A stretch of 64,000 nucleotides of DNA from Sulfidibacter corallicola. GTDB taxonomy: Bacteria; Acidobacteriota; Holophagae; Acanthopleuribacterales; Acanthopleuribacteraceae. Position 1 is the stretch's first letter. Every line of letters begins with the position of its first letter. A program made the position numbers and the translations under genes. Under the pieces are notes generated by a model that was given only the letters and a program-made list of their open reading frames with translations, was not told the DNA's origin and did no database searches. The stretch is taken from assembly GCF_017498545.1 (NCBI RefSeq), contig NZ_CP071793.1, positions 7,205,001 to 7,269,000 of the forward strand, read 5' to 3'. Below are positions 53,171 through 61,944 of the stretch, piece after piece.

Positions 53171-53674
53171 ATGAGTGAGCCCACCCCGCTTCGCATGCTG
53201 AAAACCGCATCTCCCCTGAGCGAGGAAGAATTGGACCGGGCCGAAGCCAAGGTCGGTCACGAATTTCCCGCCGCCTATCGCGCCTTCCTGCTGGAACACA
53301 ACGGCGGCCGACCCAGCCGCCAGGTGTTCCGCTTCACCGACGAGATCGACGAAAAAGACAATTCGGACATGGTCGAGTTCTTTCTTTACCTGCAACCGAC
53401 CGGTCACGAAAACTTCTTCGAGTACAATCAAATCTTCCAAAGCCGCATCCCTCTGGATCTGCTGGTGATTGCCCGAACGCCCGGCAACGATCTGGTTTGC
53501 CTCGCCACCAAGGGTTCCCACAAGGGCAAGGTCTTCGTCTGGGTTCGCAAACACGAGAACGAGGACGATCCCTGGAGCCCGGCCTTCGAGCTGGCGGAGC
53601 GTTTCGATGCCTTTCTGGCGAGCCTGATCGACCTGCAGACCTACCTCAAGGAAGCGCGTGAGAAGCGAAAATGA
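53171..53674 (+). CDS. SUKH-family (SMI1/KNR4) immunity protein
   Basis: 167 residues; ATG 53171 after GAGGAG. The motifs LSEEELDRAEAKVGHEFPAAYRAFLLEHNGGRPS, IPLDLLVIARTPGNDLVCL and GKVFVWVRKHE are those of SMI1_KNR4/SUKH-1 proteins, which protect against many HNH and other nuclease toxins. It ends in ATGA overlap with the CDC123-like gene, so the two are coupled. Confidence 0.92.
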   Translation: MSEPTPLRMLKTASPLSEEELDRAEAKVGHEFPAAYRAFLLEHNGGRPSRQVFRFTDEIDEKDNSDMVEFFLYLQPTGHENFFEYNQIFQSRIPLDLLVIARTPGNDLVCLATKGSHKGKVFVWVRKHENEDDPWSPAFELAERFDAFLASLIDLQTYLKEAREKRK

Positions 53675-54489
53675 TGGCGCTCTGTCCACAACCGAAGGCG
53701 CGTGCATCGGCCGAGGCGCGCGAGGCGCGGCGCACGGTGCCCTGGTCCCGGCTGGACGAGCGGTTCCCGGCGGTGAAGCCGACCTTCTTGGAACATTGGC
53801 CGCCGGAATTGAGGCGATGGAGCATGCCCGCCGAGGCGGTGCCCCTGGGTTGGGCTGAAGTCCACGCCCTCGGCGCGCGGCTGCCCGGCATGGCCCAACA
53901 CTTCGAAGGGCATTATCGCCGGGCGCTTCCGGAACTCGTCAAACGCCTCGATGCCGCGCTTGCCGGCTTTCCGGAGGGGGCCTTCGTTCGCCTGGGCTCC
54001 ACGAGTCCCAAGGATTCGCCCCTGTTCCCCATGCTCGGGGGTCGGGTGCGACAAGGCGACCAGGTGATCCGGTTGTTGACTTCCAGCCAAGCGCGCATCG
54101 CGCCGGCCCTTCGGCAAGCCGTGCGCCTGACCTACCTGCCGACCCTGTTCCTGCGGCCCTGGCGCGAGATTCCGCGCGGATCGGAGCTGCGTTGTTTCAT
54201 GCGCGGGCGCCGCTTGATCGGCGTCTCGCAGTACGACCTGGCCGGTCCCGCCCTGAGCGACCTGGGCCGCGACAAACTGGATGCCCTGGGTGCCGAGATT
54301 GTCTCCTTTTTCTCCTTTTTCCGTCGGGCGGTGCATCTCGAGGACGTGGTCTTCGATCTGATCTTCGCCTTCGCGGGCACGCAGGTCCAGCTCACGCTCC
54401 TGGAACTCAACCCTTTGGATTCCTTGACCGACGGCTGCCTGTTCTCCTGGCGGGAGGACGATTTCGACGGCGGATTTCGCTATCTTTGA
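53671..54489 (+). CDS. CDC123-like (D123) ATP-grasp protein
   Basis: 272 residues; start ATG 53671 overlaps the SUKH stop (a second ATG follows at once). Motifs match the D123 family: FVRLGSTSPKDS (basic and Ser residues for ATP), RLLTSSQARI, LRPWREIPRGSELRCFMRGRRLIGVSQYD and LLELNPLDSLTDGCLFSW (metal-binding Glu/Asn). Eukaryotic Cdc123 assists assembly of eIF2. Bacterial relatives are divergent ATP-grasp enzymes, proposed to modify proteins or peptides and found in conflict gene islands. Here it may modify the effector, the immunity protein or a host target. Confidence 0.82.
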   Translation: MMALCPQPKARASAEAREARRTVPWSRLDERFPAVKPTFLEHWPPELRRWSMPAEAVPLGWAEVHALGARLPGMAQHFEGHYRRALPELVKRLDAALAGFPEGAFVRLGSTSPKDSPLFPMLGGRVRQGDQVIRLLTSSQARIAPALRQAVRLTYLPTLFLRPWREIPRGSELRCFMRGRRLIGVSQYDLAGPALSDLGRDKLDALGAEIVSFFSFFRRAVHLEDVVFDLIFAFAGTQVQLTLLELNPLDSLTDGCLFSWREDDFDGGFRYL

Positions 54490-54597
54490 TCCCATGTGAT
54501 CCCGCTCGCCCCGCGCCGGGAGAAAAGGGATGCCCGGCCGCGAGAACCGGTTTAAACTAACCCGAAAAAAGCCCCCCACGAAACGGAGTGACGACCG

Positions 54598-56544
54598 ATG
54601 ACACACGAGACGCAAAACCGCAAAGCCCTCGCGGCCAAAGACCTGGAGAACTTCAAACGACGGACGGGCGCTGCCCTGACGCGCATCTACGGTTCGGCGG
54701 GATTACGCCACGATGCCAGTGTCAACGCGGTGGCCTTCTCACCCGACGGCCGGCAGGCGGCCACGGGCGCCGACGACAAGCTGGTGTTGGTCTGGGATCT
54801 CGAGTCGGGCCAGGAGATCCACCGCCTGGTCGGCCACGACGACAAGATCACCGACCTGTTCTTCACCGGCGAGGGCACCATGCTGGTCACCGCCTCGCTG
54901 GACAAGACCCTGCGGTTGTGGGATTTGCGAACCGAGACGACGCTGGCGGTCTTCGAGGGTCACGACGCCGAGGTGATGGCCTGCGTCCCGGTGCCAGGTG
55001 GTCGCTACATGGTGAGTGGCTCCATCGACACCACCTTGAAATTGTGGGACTTGGAAGGCGCTTCCGAGGTTCGCACCTACGAGGGCCACCGCAAGGAGGT
55101 CTATTGTGTGGACGTGTCGCCCTGTGGTCGTTTCATCCTCTCGGGCTCCGAAGAGACCCAACCGCGCCTGTGGAACCTGGAAACCGGCAACGAGTTGGCC
55201 AAGTGGCGCGGTCATCGGTCGAGCATCCGAAGCTGTCGCTTTTCACCCGACGGCACCCATGCGCTCACCGGTTCCGAAGCCGGCAAGATCAAGCTGTGGA
55301 CGGTGGACACCGGCAAGGTGAAGACGACCTACAAGGGTCACGAGGAGTGGGTGTTGGCGCTGGCCTTCGATCCGGACGGGACCCGCTTCGTCTCGGTCGG
55401 CTTCGAGGAAGCGCTGTTCTACTGGTCCCTTTCGGAGGAGAAGCCCACCCAGAGGTTCGCCAAGCAGGGCGGTGGCCTGTTCGCGTGCGCGGTCTCGGCG
55501 GACGGTAAACGCGCGCTGCACGGCGGGGAGGACGGCGCGGTGAACCTCACCGACCTGACCACCGGTGAAGCGGCGTTCCAGACTTGGGGCCACCACGGCC
55601 GCTTGCGCGATCACCGCACCACCGAGGACGGGAAGCGCATCGTTTCGGCGTCGGAGGACGGGAGCCTGATCGTTTGGGACACGGAGAACAGCACCGAATT
55701 CACGCAGTTGAAGGGTCACAAGAAACCGGTGCTGGCGTGCGATGTGACCCGCGATGGCCGGTTGGCGGCATCGGCGTCGAAGGATGGAACCATCAAGCTC
55801 TGGAACCTGGTGGACGAGACCCCGCCGCGCATCATCAAGGTGGGTGGCCGGGTGACGACCTGTCGCTTTTCACCGGATGGGAATTACTTGGTGACGGGCG
55901 ATACCGTGCCGCACGCGACCTTGTGGCAGGTGGCCGACGGTGCCAAGCTGGAAACCTTCGATCACCACACCTTTATGGTTTGGGCCTGCTGCTTCGCGCC
56001 GGATGGGGCGAGTTTCGTTTCCTCGGGTTACGACAAGACGCTGGTGCGTTGGCACTTGGCCAGCGGGGACATCATCGTCAACTTCACCGAGGCCGATGCG
56101 TTGGTCAACGACATGGCGTTTAGCGCCGACGGCCAGCGCCTGCTGTGCGCCATGGCCGACGGCAGCCTGCGGCTCTTCGACGCCCAGACGGGTGAATTGA
56201 AGCAGCGCATGGATGGCCACGAGGGCTCCGTCAACGCCTGTGTGTTCACCGAATCGGGGGCGGCGAGCATCGCCCTGGATCGAACGGTCCGGTTGTGGAA
56301 CCTGGAGCGCGGCGAGGAGACGGACAAGCTGGACCTCCCCTGGCATCCGCTGACCCTGACGGCGGCACCGGGCTCGCCGGCTACCTTGATCTTGGGCACG
56401 AGTAGCGGGGTCCTGGCTCAACTGGACCTGAACCGGTTCGACGAAAAGCCGGATGCGATCACGGCGCCGCCGCACCCGGCGACGCCCGACATGAGCACAC
56501 CGGAGGTCCCGGCACCCGAGGGTTTCCAACCGAAGAACGACTGA
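54598..56544 (+). CDS. Cytoplasmic WD40 repeat protein
   Basis: 648 residues; ATG 54598 follows CGGAG. No signal peptide. About 14 WD40 blades run from residue ~35 to ~605, for example VNAVAFSPDGRQAATGADDKLVLVWDLESG, ITDLFFTGEGTMLVTASLDKTLRLWDL and VNACVFTESGAASIALDRTVRLWNLERG, enough for two seven-bladed propellers. A short Pro-rich tail (PPHPATPDMSTPEVPAPEG) follows. It is probably a protein interaction scaffold. It lies just after the T6SS island on the same strand, 108 bases away, but a functional link is not shown. Confidence 0.92.
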   Translation: MTHETQNRKALAAKDLENFKRRTGAALTRIYGSAGLRHDASVNAVAFSPDGRQAATGADDKLVLVWDLESGQEIHRLVGHDDKITDLFFTGEGTMLVTASLDKTLRLWDLRTETTLAVFEGHDAEVMACVPVPGGRYMVSGSIDTTLKLWDLEGASEVRTYEGHRKEVYCVDVSPCGRFILSGSEETQPRLWNLETGNELAKWRGHRSSIRSCRFSPDGTHALTGSEAGKIKLWTVDTGKVKTTYKGHEEWVLALAFDPDGTRFVSVGFEEALFYWSLSEEKPTQRFAKQGGGLFACAVSADGKRALHGGEDGAVNLTDLTTGEAAFQTWGHHGRLRDHRTTEDGKRIVSASEDGSLIVWDTENSTEFTQLKGHKKPVLACDVTRDGRLAASASKDGTIKLWNLVDETPPRIIKVGGRVTTCRFSPDGNYLVTGDTVPHATLWQVADGAKLETFDHHTFMVWACCFAPDGASFVSSGYDKTLVRWHLASGDIIVNFTEADALVNDMAFSADGQRLLCAMADGSLRLFDAQTGELKQRMDGHEGSVNACVFTESGAASIALDRTVRLWNLERGEETDKLDLPWHPLTLTAAPGSPATLILGTSSGVLAQLDLNRFDEKPDAITAPPHPATPDMSTPEVPAPEGFQPKND

Positions 56545-56574
56545 TCCACGAACCCTGCGGCTGGTCTGGATCCC

Positions 56575-57003
56575 TGTCCACTAAAAACACGAAAAAACAC
56601 GAACAGGATACGCCAGGCATTCCCTGCCCAGTGAAGAGATTGCTCATTCGATGGGTGACAGGAACACATTCTGTTGTTTATCAGGATCTTAAATCTCAGA
56701 ACTAGAAAGTTACCCTAAAGGCCAACCGGTTCGGGTCCTGTGGGGCGACGCGCTACGCGGGTCATTTAAGGACATGTCCACGGATCACACCGATCCACAC
56801 GGATACGAACCCGACCATTCCGTTCGAGGCTTTTTGCGTTGCTCCTCCCGGAACGGAACACAAACCCAGATGATTCAAAATGGCCAAAAAATCTGCATAA
56901 GCGCTCGATATTTTTAACTTAAAGCTCGGATTCTTCTCAGCGTTCCTGCGGTGTGGCAGTCTGGGTCCTGTTAATTCGTGTCATCCGTGTGCATTCGTGG
57001 ATA
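56575..57003 (+). repeat. Dispersed repeat R4, full copy
   Basis: It starts TGTCCACTAAAAACACGAAA and ends GTGCATTCGTGGA. The first ~110 bases are nearly identical to 38757-38870; the rest follows 39270-39580 (TCTGCATAAGCGCTCGATAT; AACTTAAAGCTCGG). Confidence 0.85.
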
Positions 57004-57249
57004 AGAAATGGTGGCCACCCGAGGAACCGTGCACCTTTCCTGGCTTTCTTGTTTCCGGGCTTCCTGATCCTCATTCCCGACGGCAAGAACCATCTCCACT
57101 CAAAAGCGATTGCGACGAATTCGCGAGGTCAATCCGCGATTCACGTCGAGGCATCGTTCGAAGACATCAACACAACAGGTTTATTTTCGATCTTGAACAT
57201 CAGCCACCAACATCCAGCACCCTAGGAACTGCGAAGTGCGAAAGAGGTG
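57004..57249. other. Intergenic remainder with repeat fragments
   Basis: It contains TTTCCTGGCTTTCTTGTTTC (a CAGGAAGCCAGG-type segment seen also in R2 and at 59450) and then runs into the repeat-derived 3' end of the next gene. No gene is supported. Confidence 0.5.
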
Positions 57250-58545
57250 CTATGTGTTTCGTGTGTTTTCGTGGTTTTCGTGGACCAGTTGGAGGTCCCC
57301 GCCCTGGACCTCCGATAGCTGGCCGAGCTGGTTTCCGGGAGCGTGGAGCGAGACCCAGCCGCCTTCCCCGGAACCGTCGCGTGCCTGGATCTTCTTGATC
57401 GCCGCATCCAACTCCTTGCGCAGCCCGAAACGGCTGGCATTGCGCAACTTTGCCAAAGGTTCGATGGTCGAGAAGTCGCCGAGATCTCCCAAGCGTTGGG
57501 CCGCTTGCAGGCAATCCGCGCGAGAACCTTCTGCCAGGACGTCCAGGAGAAAGCCCACCACGCGGGCGTCGTCGCGGCGGCCGATGTGCGCCAGAATCGG
57601 CGTGCGAAATCGTGACTGGGTCGACAGCGCGATCAGGTGCGGCACCGCCAGGGCATCGTCACTCGAGTTCAACAGATGTAGGGCCCCTTCGGTCATGCCC
57701 TCCCGCGTCACTGCCTGAAGAAGGGTGTGGGTACGCAATGGCTCGGGCAGGGTGGCGGCGACCGTCAAGAAGAGGTCGATGGCGTCGCCTTCGACTTTAG
57801 CGACCAGGAGATCGAGGAAGGGTGGCGCGATGGGGCGACCGGCGTACATCTGTAGCAGGGCCAGTTCCGGGTTCTCGAGGACCGGTGGATCTCCCTGAAG
57901 ATCCTCGTCGAACCCCAACTGCGCGACCTGGCCGGGTTCGAAGTGGTCGACGATGGCGGCCAGGCAGCGTTGGCGGACGCCTTTCATGGCATCGCGCCGA
58001 ACCATGTCCGCGAGTCTGGGAAGTGCGGGAGTTTGGTCCATGCAGGTGTTCAGGAACCGCATGGCGCGGTCGGCCTTTTTCCTGATTTGATCCCGCGAAA
58101 GATCGCGCACATCCAGGGGTTGGGAGGCGTCGCGAGGGATGGTGACCACCAGGCTTTTTTGGGTCAGGGTCACCTCGCCGTCCAACAGGAAACCGCGGTG
58201 CCGGCCCTTCATTCCGGCCAGGAATTCCACGGCGTTTCCCTGCAAGAGATACTGCTCGTCGAGCATGGGGTCGCCGGTCTGGATGCGTTGCCAGTTCTCG
58301 TCGTCGGCGATGTAGGGCCGCAATTTGAAGGGAATGTTCATGGGCGTGTCACTGCGAATCTCGAGCTGCAGCGACATATCCTTTGGATTCGTCCTGATTT
58401 TTCCCGTGAAGCCAGGCGCCAATGAGAACGTTCTCTCGGCATTCGGGAGGGCTTTGATTGGAGAATTTTTCTTTTTGGCCGTGAAATAGCCGATAACCCA
58501 CCCGGTAAGAATGGCCACAATCATTTCAAGGTTATCAAATTCCAA
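57250..58545 (-). CDS. Membrane-anchored HEAT-like repeat protein
   Basis: 431 residues. TTG 58545 is 6 bases after GGAG; ATG 58524 (MIVAILTGWVIGYF) is the other choice and lacks a site. One N-terminal transmembrane segment (VAILTGWVIGYFTAKKK) is followed by a beta-rich part and, from ~150, helical HEAT-like repeats (VGFLLDVLAEGSRADCLQAAQRLGDLG). No enzyme motif is seen. The last 11 residues (VHENHENTRNT) are encoded by CACGAA repeat DNA, which also provides the stop, so the natural C-terminus may have been replaced. Confidence 0.8.
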   Translation of the reverse strand: MEFDNLEMIVAILTGWVIGYFTAKKKNSPIKALPNAERTFSLAPGFTGKIRTNPKDMSLQLEIRSDTPMNIPFKLRPYIADDENWQRIQTGDPMLDEQYLLQGNAVEFLAGMKGRHRGFLLDGEVTLTQKSLVVTIPRDASQPLDVRDLSRDQIRKKADRAMRFLNTCMDQTPALPRLADMVRRDAMKGVRQRCLAAIVDHFEPGQVAQLGFDEDLQGDPPVLENPELALLQMYAGRPIAPPFLDLLVAKVEGDAIDLFLTVAATLPEPLRTHTLLQAVTREGMTEGALHLLNSSDDALAVPHLIALSTQSRFRTPILAHIGRRDDARVVGFLLDVLAEGSRADCLQAAQRLGDLGDFSTIEPLAKLRNASRFGLRKELDAAIKKIQARDGSGEGGWVSLHAPGNQLGQLSEVQGGDLQLVHENHENTRNT

Positions 58546-59004
58546 ACACGTCTCCAAAAGAACCGAGCGAATCGGTGTCGCTCACGCATTGTAACCCACA
58601 CACTGTCCACTAAAAGCACGAAAAAACACGAACAAAGGATCGCTTCCCACACGGGAATACTTTGGCTGAGTGGATGGGTTTCCTTAGCTTAAATAATTGA
58701 AAATGAGTTGATTAAGTTGGTTTATTCGAGCAGTGCCTGAGTGTGAGCCGTGGGATGATGCCTATTCGTGTGGATCTGCGTGATTCGTGGACAAAAATCG
58801 TGAAATCGTCACGATCGCACCTCGACTTGGCGATCATTTCTTATCCACGAATACACACGGATGACACGAAAAACAAACCCAGCTCACGCGGCAGTTTTCG
58901 TGTTTTTTGTGGACGGTTAAGTGGAAGAGTCAGATGACCCGTGGATGGAATGTTCCACGGGTCACGAATACATTTTGGGGATCATCCGTGTCGAACTCGA
59001 ACGG

Positions 59005-59277
59005 TCACCTTGGTTTCCATTGATAGTGTCGGTATCGTTTCCAGGAACGATCGCGATTTCTCGTGTTCGGAGCATCCAAGCAATCGCGATTGGAGCGCAA
59101 ACAGAATGGACAGAGTCTCAAATGTGAATAGATTCGAGCGGCTCTGAATTTGAATGACTCCCTTTTCGGAAGCTCCATTTCGTCTTCGAAATCACCGTAC
59201 AATTTGCGGGGTTTCACCACTAGGTACCTCCTTTTAAGGTCCTAGTGGAAACCCTCCTCGAACGACTTCCTCAGCAT
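59005..59277 (-). pseudogene. Small gene with an in-frame TAG codon
   Basis: ATG 59277 follows AGGAGG at good spacing and encodes MLRKSFEEGFH, then TAG (59244-59242). The same frame continues without other stops for 79 codons (DLKRRYLVVKPRKLYGDFE...) to 59005, with a CPFC pair. A perfect AAGGAGGT (minus strand, about 59235-59228) precedes GTG 59220, so the second part could be translated by itself as 71 residues. I recognise no family. Either a decayed gene, or a leader peptide plus a small protein. Confidence 0.45.
59217..59248 (-). other. Stem-loop over the TAG codon and internal ribosome binding site
   Basis: CCACTAGG (59217-59224) pairs with CCTAGTGG (59241-59248), and ACC with GGT inside. 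The loop holds AAGGAGG in the minus-strand sense, so the fold could expose or mask the internal start. Confidence 0.4.
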
Positions 59278-59718
59278 GGCGAGTCCTCCTGTTTCGTGCT
59301 CGTTTCACGAAAGTGTCAAGTGTAACATCATGAGTATTTCCGTTTCGAATACCTGATCATTCGTGTGGATCTGTGTGATTCGTGGACAAAAACCGTGAAA
59401 TCGTCACGATCGCGTTTGACCCGAGATGATCCTTGCCGTCATCGAAGGGGAGCAGGAAACCCGGAAGCAAAAAAAGCCAGGAAGTCTGCGGCATCGTGGT
59501 TTTTTCTTATCCACGAATGCACACGGATGACACGAATAGCAAACCCAGCTCGCCCCAAGCAATTTCGTGTTTTTTCGTGTTTTTCGTGGACAGTGCCTTT
59601 CGCGGCTTTCGTGGACCGCCTGCTCGGCCCGGGCCGGGAAGCCCCCCTCCCAGACCGGGCCGGCATGCGCGACACCAGTCACTTAAGCAATGCGCGGGCG
59701 AAACCTCGCCCCGCCGGA

Positions 59719-61944
59719 TCACAGCACGAAGCTGCGCGAGCTGAAGGTCGCGTCCTGGAAGAACGCGAAGAACAGCGACGGCGCCGTGCCCTCGGGACGC
59801 GCGATCCCTTCCGGCAGGCCGCGCTTCAGCTCGATCACCCGGAAAGAGGCCTTCTTGGTGGCCGGCAACGTCAAGGCGAACTCGAGACCCGCTTCGGGAA
59901 CGCCGTAAAGGCGCAGCGGCGCGCTGATGCGGCCCCATCGCTCTTCGCCCAGCTCCAGGCCCGTGATGCGGCTCGCCCCGTCGAATTCCACCATCATGTT
60001 GCGGGCGTCGCGCTGGGAGGTTACCACCAGGCGCAGGTGACGGCGGGTTCCCTCGATTCGATCTTCCAACACCTCGACCGTCGGAGGCGTGAGGGCCATG
60101 TTGTCGGCTTTGGCGTGGAGGAACGGGTAGCCGATCCCGGGGATGAACTGGGACGGGCGGCGCTCGCCTTCGGCCAAATACGCGCGGGTCCACCCGTTGG
60201 GCCGCGGATCGGAGGAAAACCAGTAGGCCTCGCCCGAGTCGAGGTCCAGACCGTAACTCAAACTGGCGAACTTGGGCTGTTGCGCGGACACGGACAGGTT
60301 GAGCGAGAAGCCCACGCCCAGGCAGGTCAGGCCCAACAGCAGCGCCACGGGGGGCACGCGAAAGCGATCGGGAAGGTGCGCGGCCAGGATCGGCAGGAGC
60401 AGGGACAAGCCCAACGAGACGAGCAGGGCCACCACACCCGAATAGAGAACCGGCAAGGCCAGGTAGATGGCGTAGTCGACCGGGAGCTGCAACAGCAGCA
60501 TCGGCAGGGCGCCCGCAAGCAGCATGACCGAGGCCGGGCCGTCCAGACCCTTGCCGCGCAGGATGCAGACCAACAGCGCCGGCGCGAAAAACAGGAGCGG
60601 CACCACGAACAGGTACATGGAACCCGGGGCCATGACCATGCAGGCCGCCGCCAGGGCCAGCCACCAAGGCAGGACCGCCACGGTCAGCGTCAACGCGTTC
60701 CACTTACGGACGAGGCGGCGCAGCAGCATGATCCCGATGGCCAGGGCCACCAGCAGGAAGCCCACGAAAAAAACGCCGGAGTGGTAGGGGTGACCCGTCA
60801 GCGTGAGGCCCGCCCGCGATTGAAAGGCGCTGATGATTTGCCACAGAACGGCACCCAGCAGGGGACCGGCCAGCAGCACCAGCGGCCACACCGCCAGGGC
60901 CGCCGCGAAACCGCCTTTCGGCGCCTGACCCTTCGCAAGGGCCAGGACCAGCGCGGCCAGGCTGAGGAGGCCCGCAAGGATGAGAAGCGGCAGGTTCATG
61001 CCGGCGGGGTACGAGAACATGCCCCACGGCAAGTGGAAAAACACCGCGTTGGTGCCGTCGGGCGCCGCCGGAGCATGGTGGGCGAAATAGCGGGCAAGTG
61101 CCACCGCGTTCCGCCCGTGTTGATCCAGCACCGCCGGATCCAGTGCATCGATGCGGTCGGAACTGGAGTGATAGTGGCTCGGGCCGTCGATGTGGGCGAA
61201 GCCGATGCCCTGCACGCCTGGCAGTTTGACGAACTCGCGGAAATCCGTCGTGTTGGGCATGATGCGGTAGATGTCGCCGGCCAGCGAGGTGCCGTCGAGC
61301 CAAGGCGCCGCCTCATTCAACTGCGCCACCAGGTTCTTGTTGGCGGCCGTCGTTTCGAACGCGTAGACGCTGCCCGCGTTGCCGCGACCTTCGAAGTTGA
61401 CGAACAAATCCACGTCCTTCGCCCAGGGATGACGCTCCACGAAGGCCTTCGAGCCCAGTAGCTGCAATTCCTCGGCGTCGGCGAACAGGAAAATCAAGTG
61501 GTTGCGGCGCGTTTCCCGCGAAACCAGGTGCACCGTTTCCAACAACGCCGCCACCGCCGCGCCGTTGTCGCCCGCGCCGGGCGAATTGGCCACCGAGTCG
61601 TAGTGCGCCGAGAACAGGATCGTGTGGGCGCCCTCCGTGCCCGGCAAGCGCACGGCCACGTTTTGGACCCAGGCGCCGAGCACGCTCTCGCCCACGCTCC
61701 GTGACATGAACGTGCGCTGCACCTCGTAGGGCACCTGCATCGCCGTCAATTGCTGTTCGAGGTAACCGCGCACACGGTCATGGGCTTCGGAGCCCACCGG
61801 ATGCGGCTCCGCGGCGATGTGTTGCAGGTGCGCCATGGCGCGTTCCCGCGAGAAATCGGCATCGGCGGCCGTGAGGGAAAGGATCGAAGTCAGGTAAACC
61901 AAAACAAATGAAAGGGCATATTTTCGAAATTTTAAAATTTTCAT
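59719..61944 (-). CDS. Membrane M28-family metallopeptidase
   Basis: 741 residues; ATG 61944 is 6 bases after AGGA, another ATG two codons up overlaps it. A signal segment (residues 1-28) is followed by an M28 zinc aminopeptidase domain (about 30-310): ILFSAHYDSVANSPGAGDNGAAVAALLE (first zinc ligands), DAEELQLLGSKAF (catalytic Glu and ligand), NFEGRGN and SHYHSSSDRIDALD (last His). About nine transmembrane helices follow (330-590), then an outer beta domain of ~160 residues. The layout resembles ERMP1/Pff1 vacuolar proteases. The active site probably faces the periplasm. Strand and spacing suggest a single-gene unit. Confidence 0.92.
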   Translation of the reverse strand: MKILKFRKYALSFVLVYLTSILSLTAADADFSRERAMAHLQHIAAEPHPVGSEAHDRVRGYLEQQLTAMQVPYEVQRTFMSRSVGESVLGAWVQNVAVRLPGTEGAHTILFSAHYDSVANSPGAGDNGAAVAALLETVHLVSRETRRNHLIFLFADAEELQLLGSKAFVERHPWAKDVDLFVNFEGRGNAGSVYAFETTAANKNLVAQLNEAAPWLDGTSLAGDIYRIMPNTTDFREFVKLPGVQGIGFAHIDGPSHYHSSSDRIDALDPAVLDQHGRNAVALARYFAHHAPAAPDGTNAVFFHLPWGMFSYPAGMNLPLLILAGLLSLAALVLALAKGQAPKGGFAAALAVWPLVLLAGPLLGAVLWQIISAFQSRAGLTLTGHPYHSGVFFVGFLLVALAIGIMLLRRLVRKWNALTLTVAVLPWWLALAAACMVMAPGSMYLFVVPLLFFAPALLVCILRGKGLDGPASVMLLAGALPMLLLQLPVDYAIYLALPVLYSGVVALLVSLGLSLLLPILAAHLPDRFRVPPVALLLGLTCLGVGFSLNLSVSAQQPKFASLSYGLDLDSGEAYWFSSDPRPNGWTRAYLAEGERRPSQFIPGIGYPFLHAKADNMALTPPTVEVLEDRIEGTRRHLRLVVTSQRDARNMMVEFDGASRITGLELGEERWGRISAPLRLYGVPEAGLEFALTLPATKKASFRVIELKRGLPEGIARPEGTAPSLFFAFFQDATFSSRSFVL

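Larger units (their letters stand above)
58600..59600. repeat. Repeat pair R6 and related CACGAA segments
   Basis: 58752-58912 and 59359-59593 share TTCGTGTGGATCTG-GTGATTCGTGGAC, CGTGAAATCGTCACGATCGC, TTCTTATCCACGAAT and AACCCAGCTC, ending in GTTTTTTGTGGAC or TTTTTCGTGGACAG. The second has about 75 extra bases in the middle. A short TGTCCACTAAAAGCACGAAA segment lies at 58603. The region between contains the small broken ORF at 59005-59277. Confidence 0.75.

Noticed and set aside
59365-61461. A 698-codon plus-strand open frame opposite the M28 peptidase
   Set aside because: Low-complexity Gln/Arg/Gly product, no ribosome binding site, and the minus strand has clear peptidase motifs.
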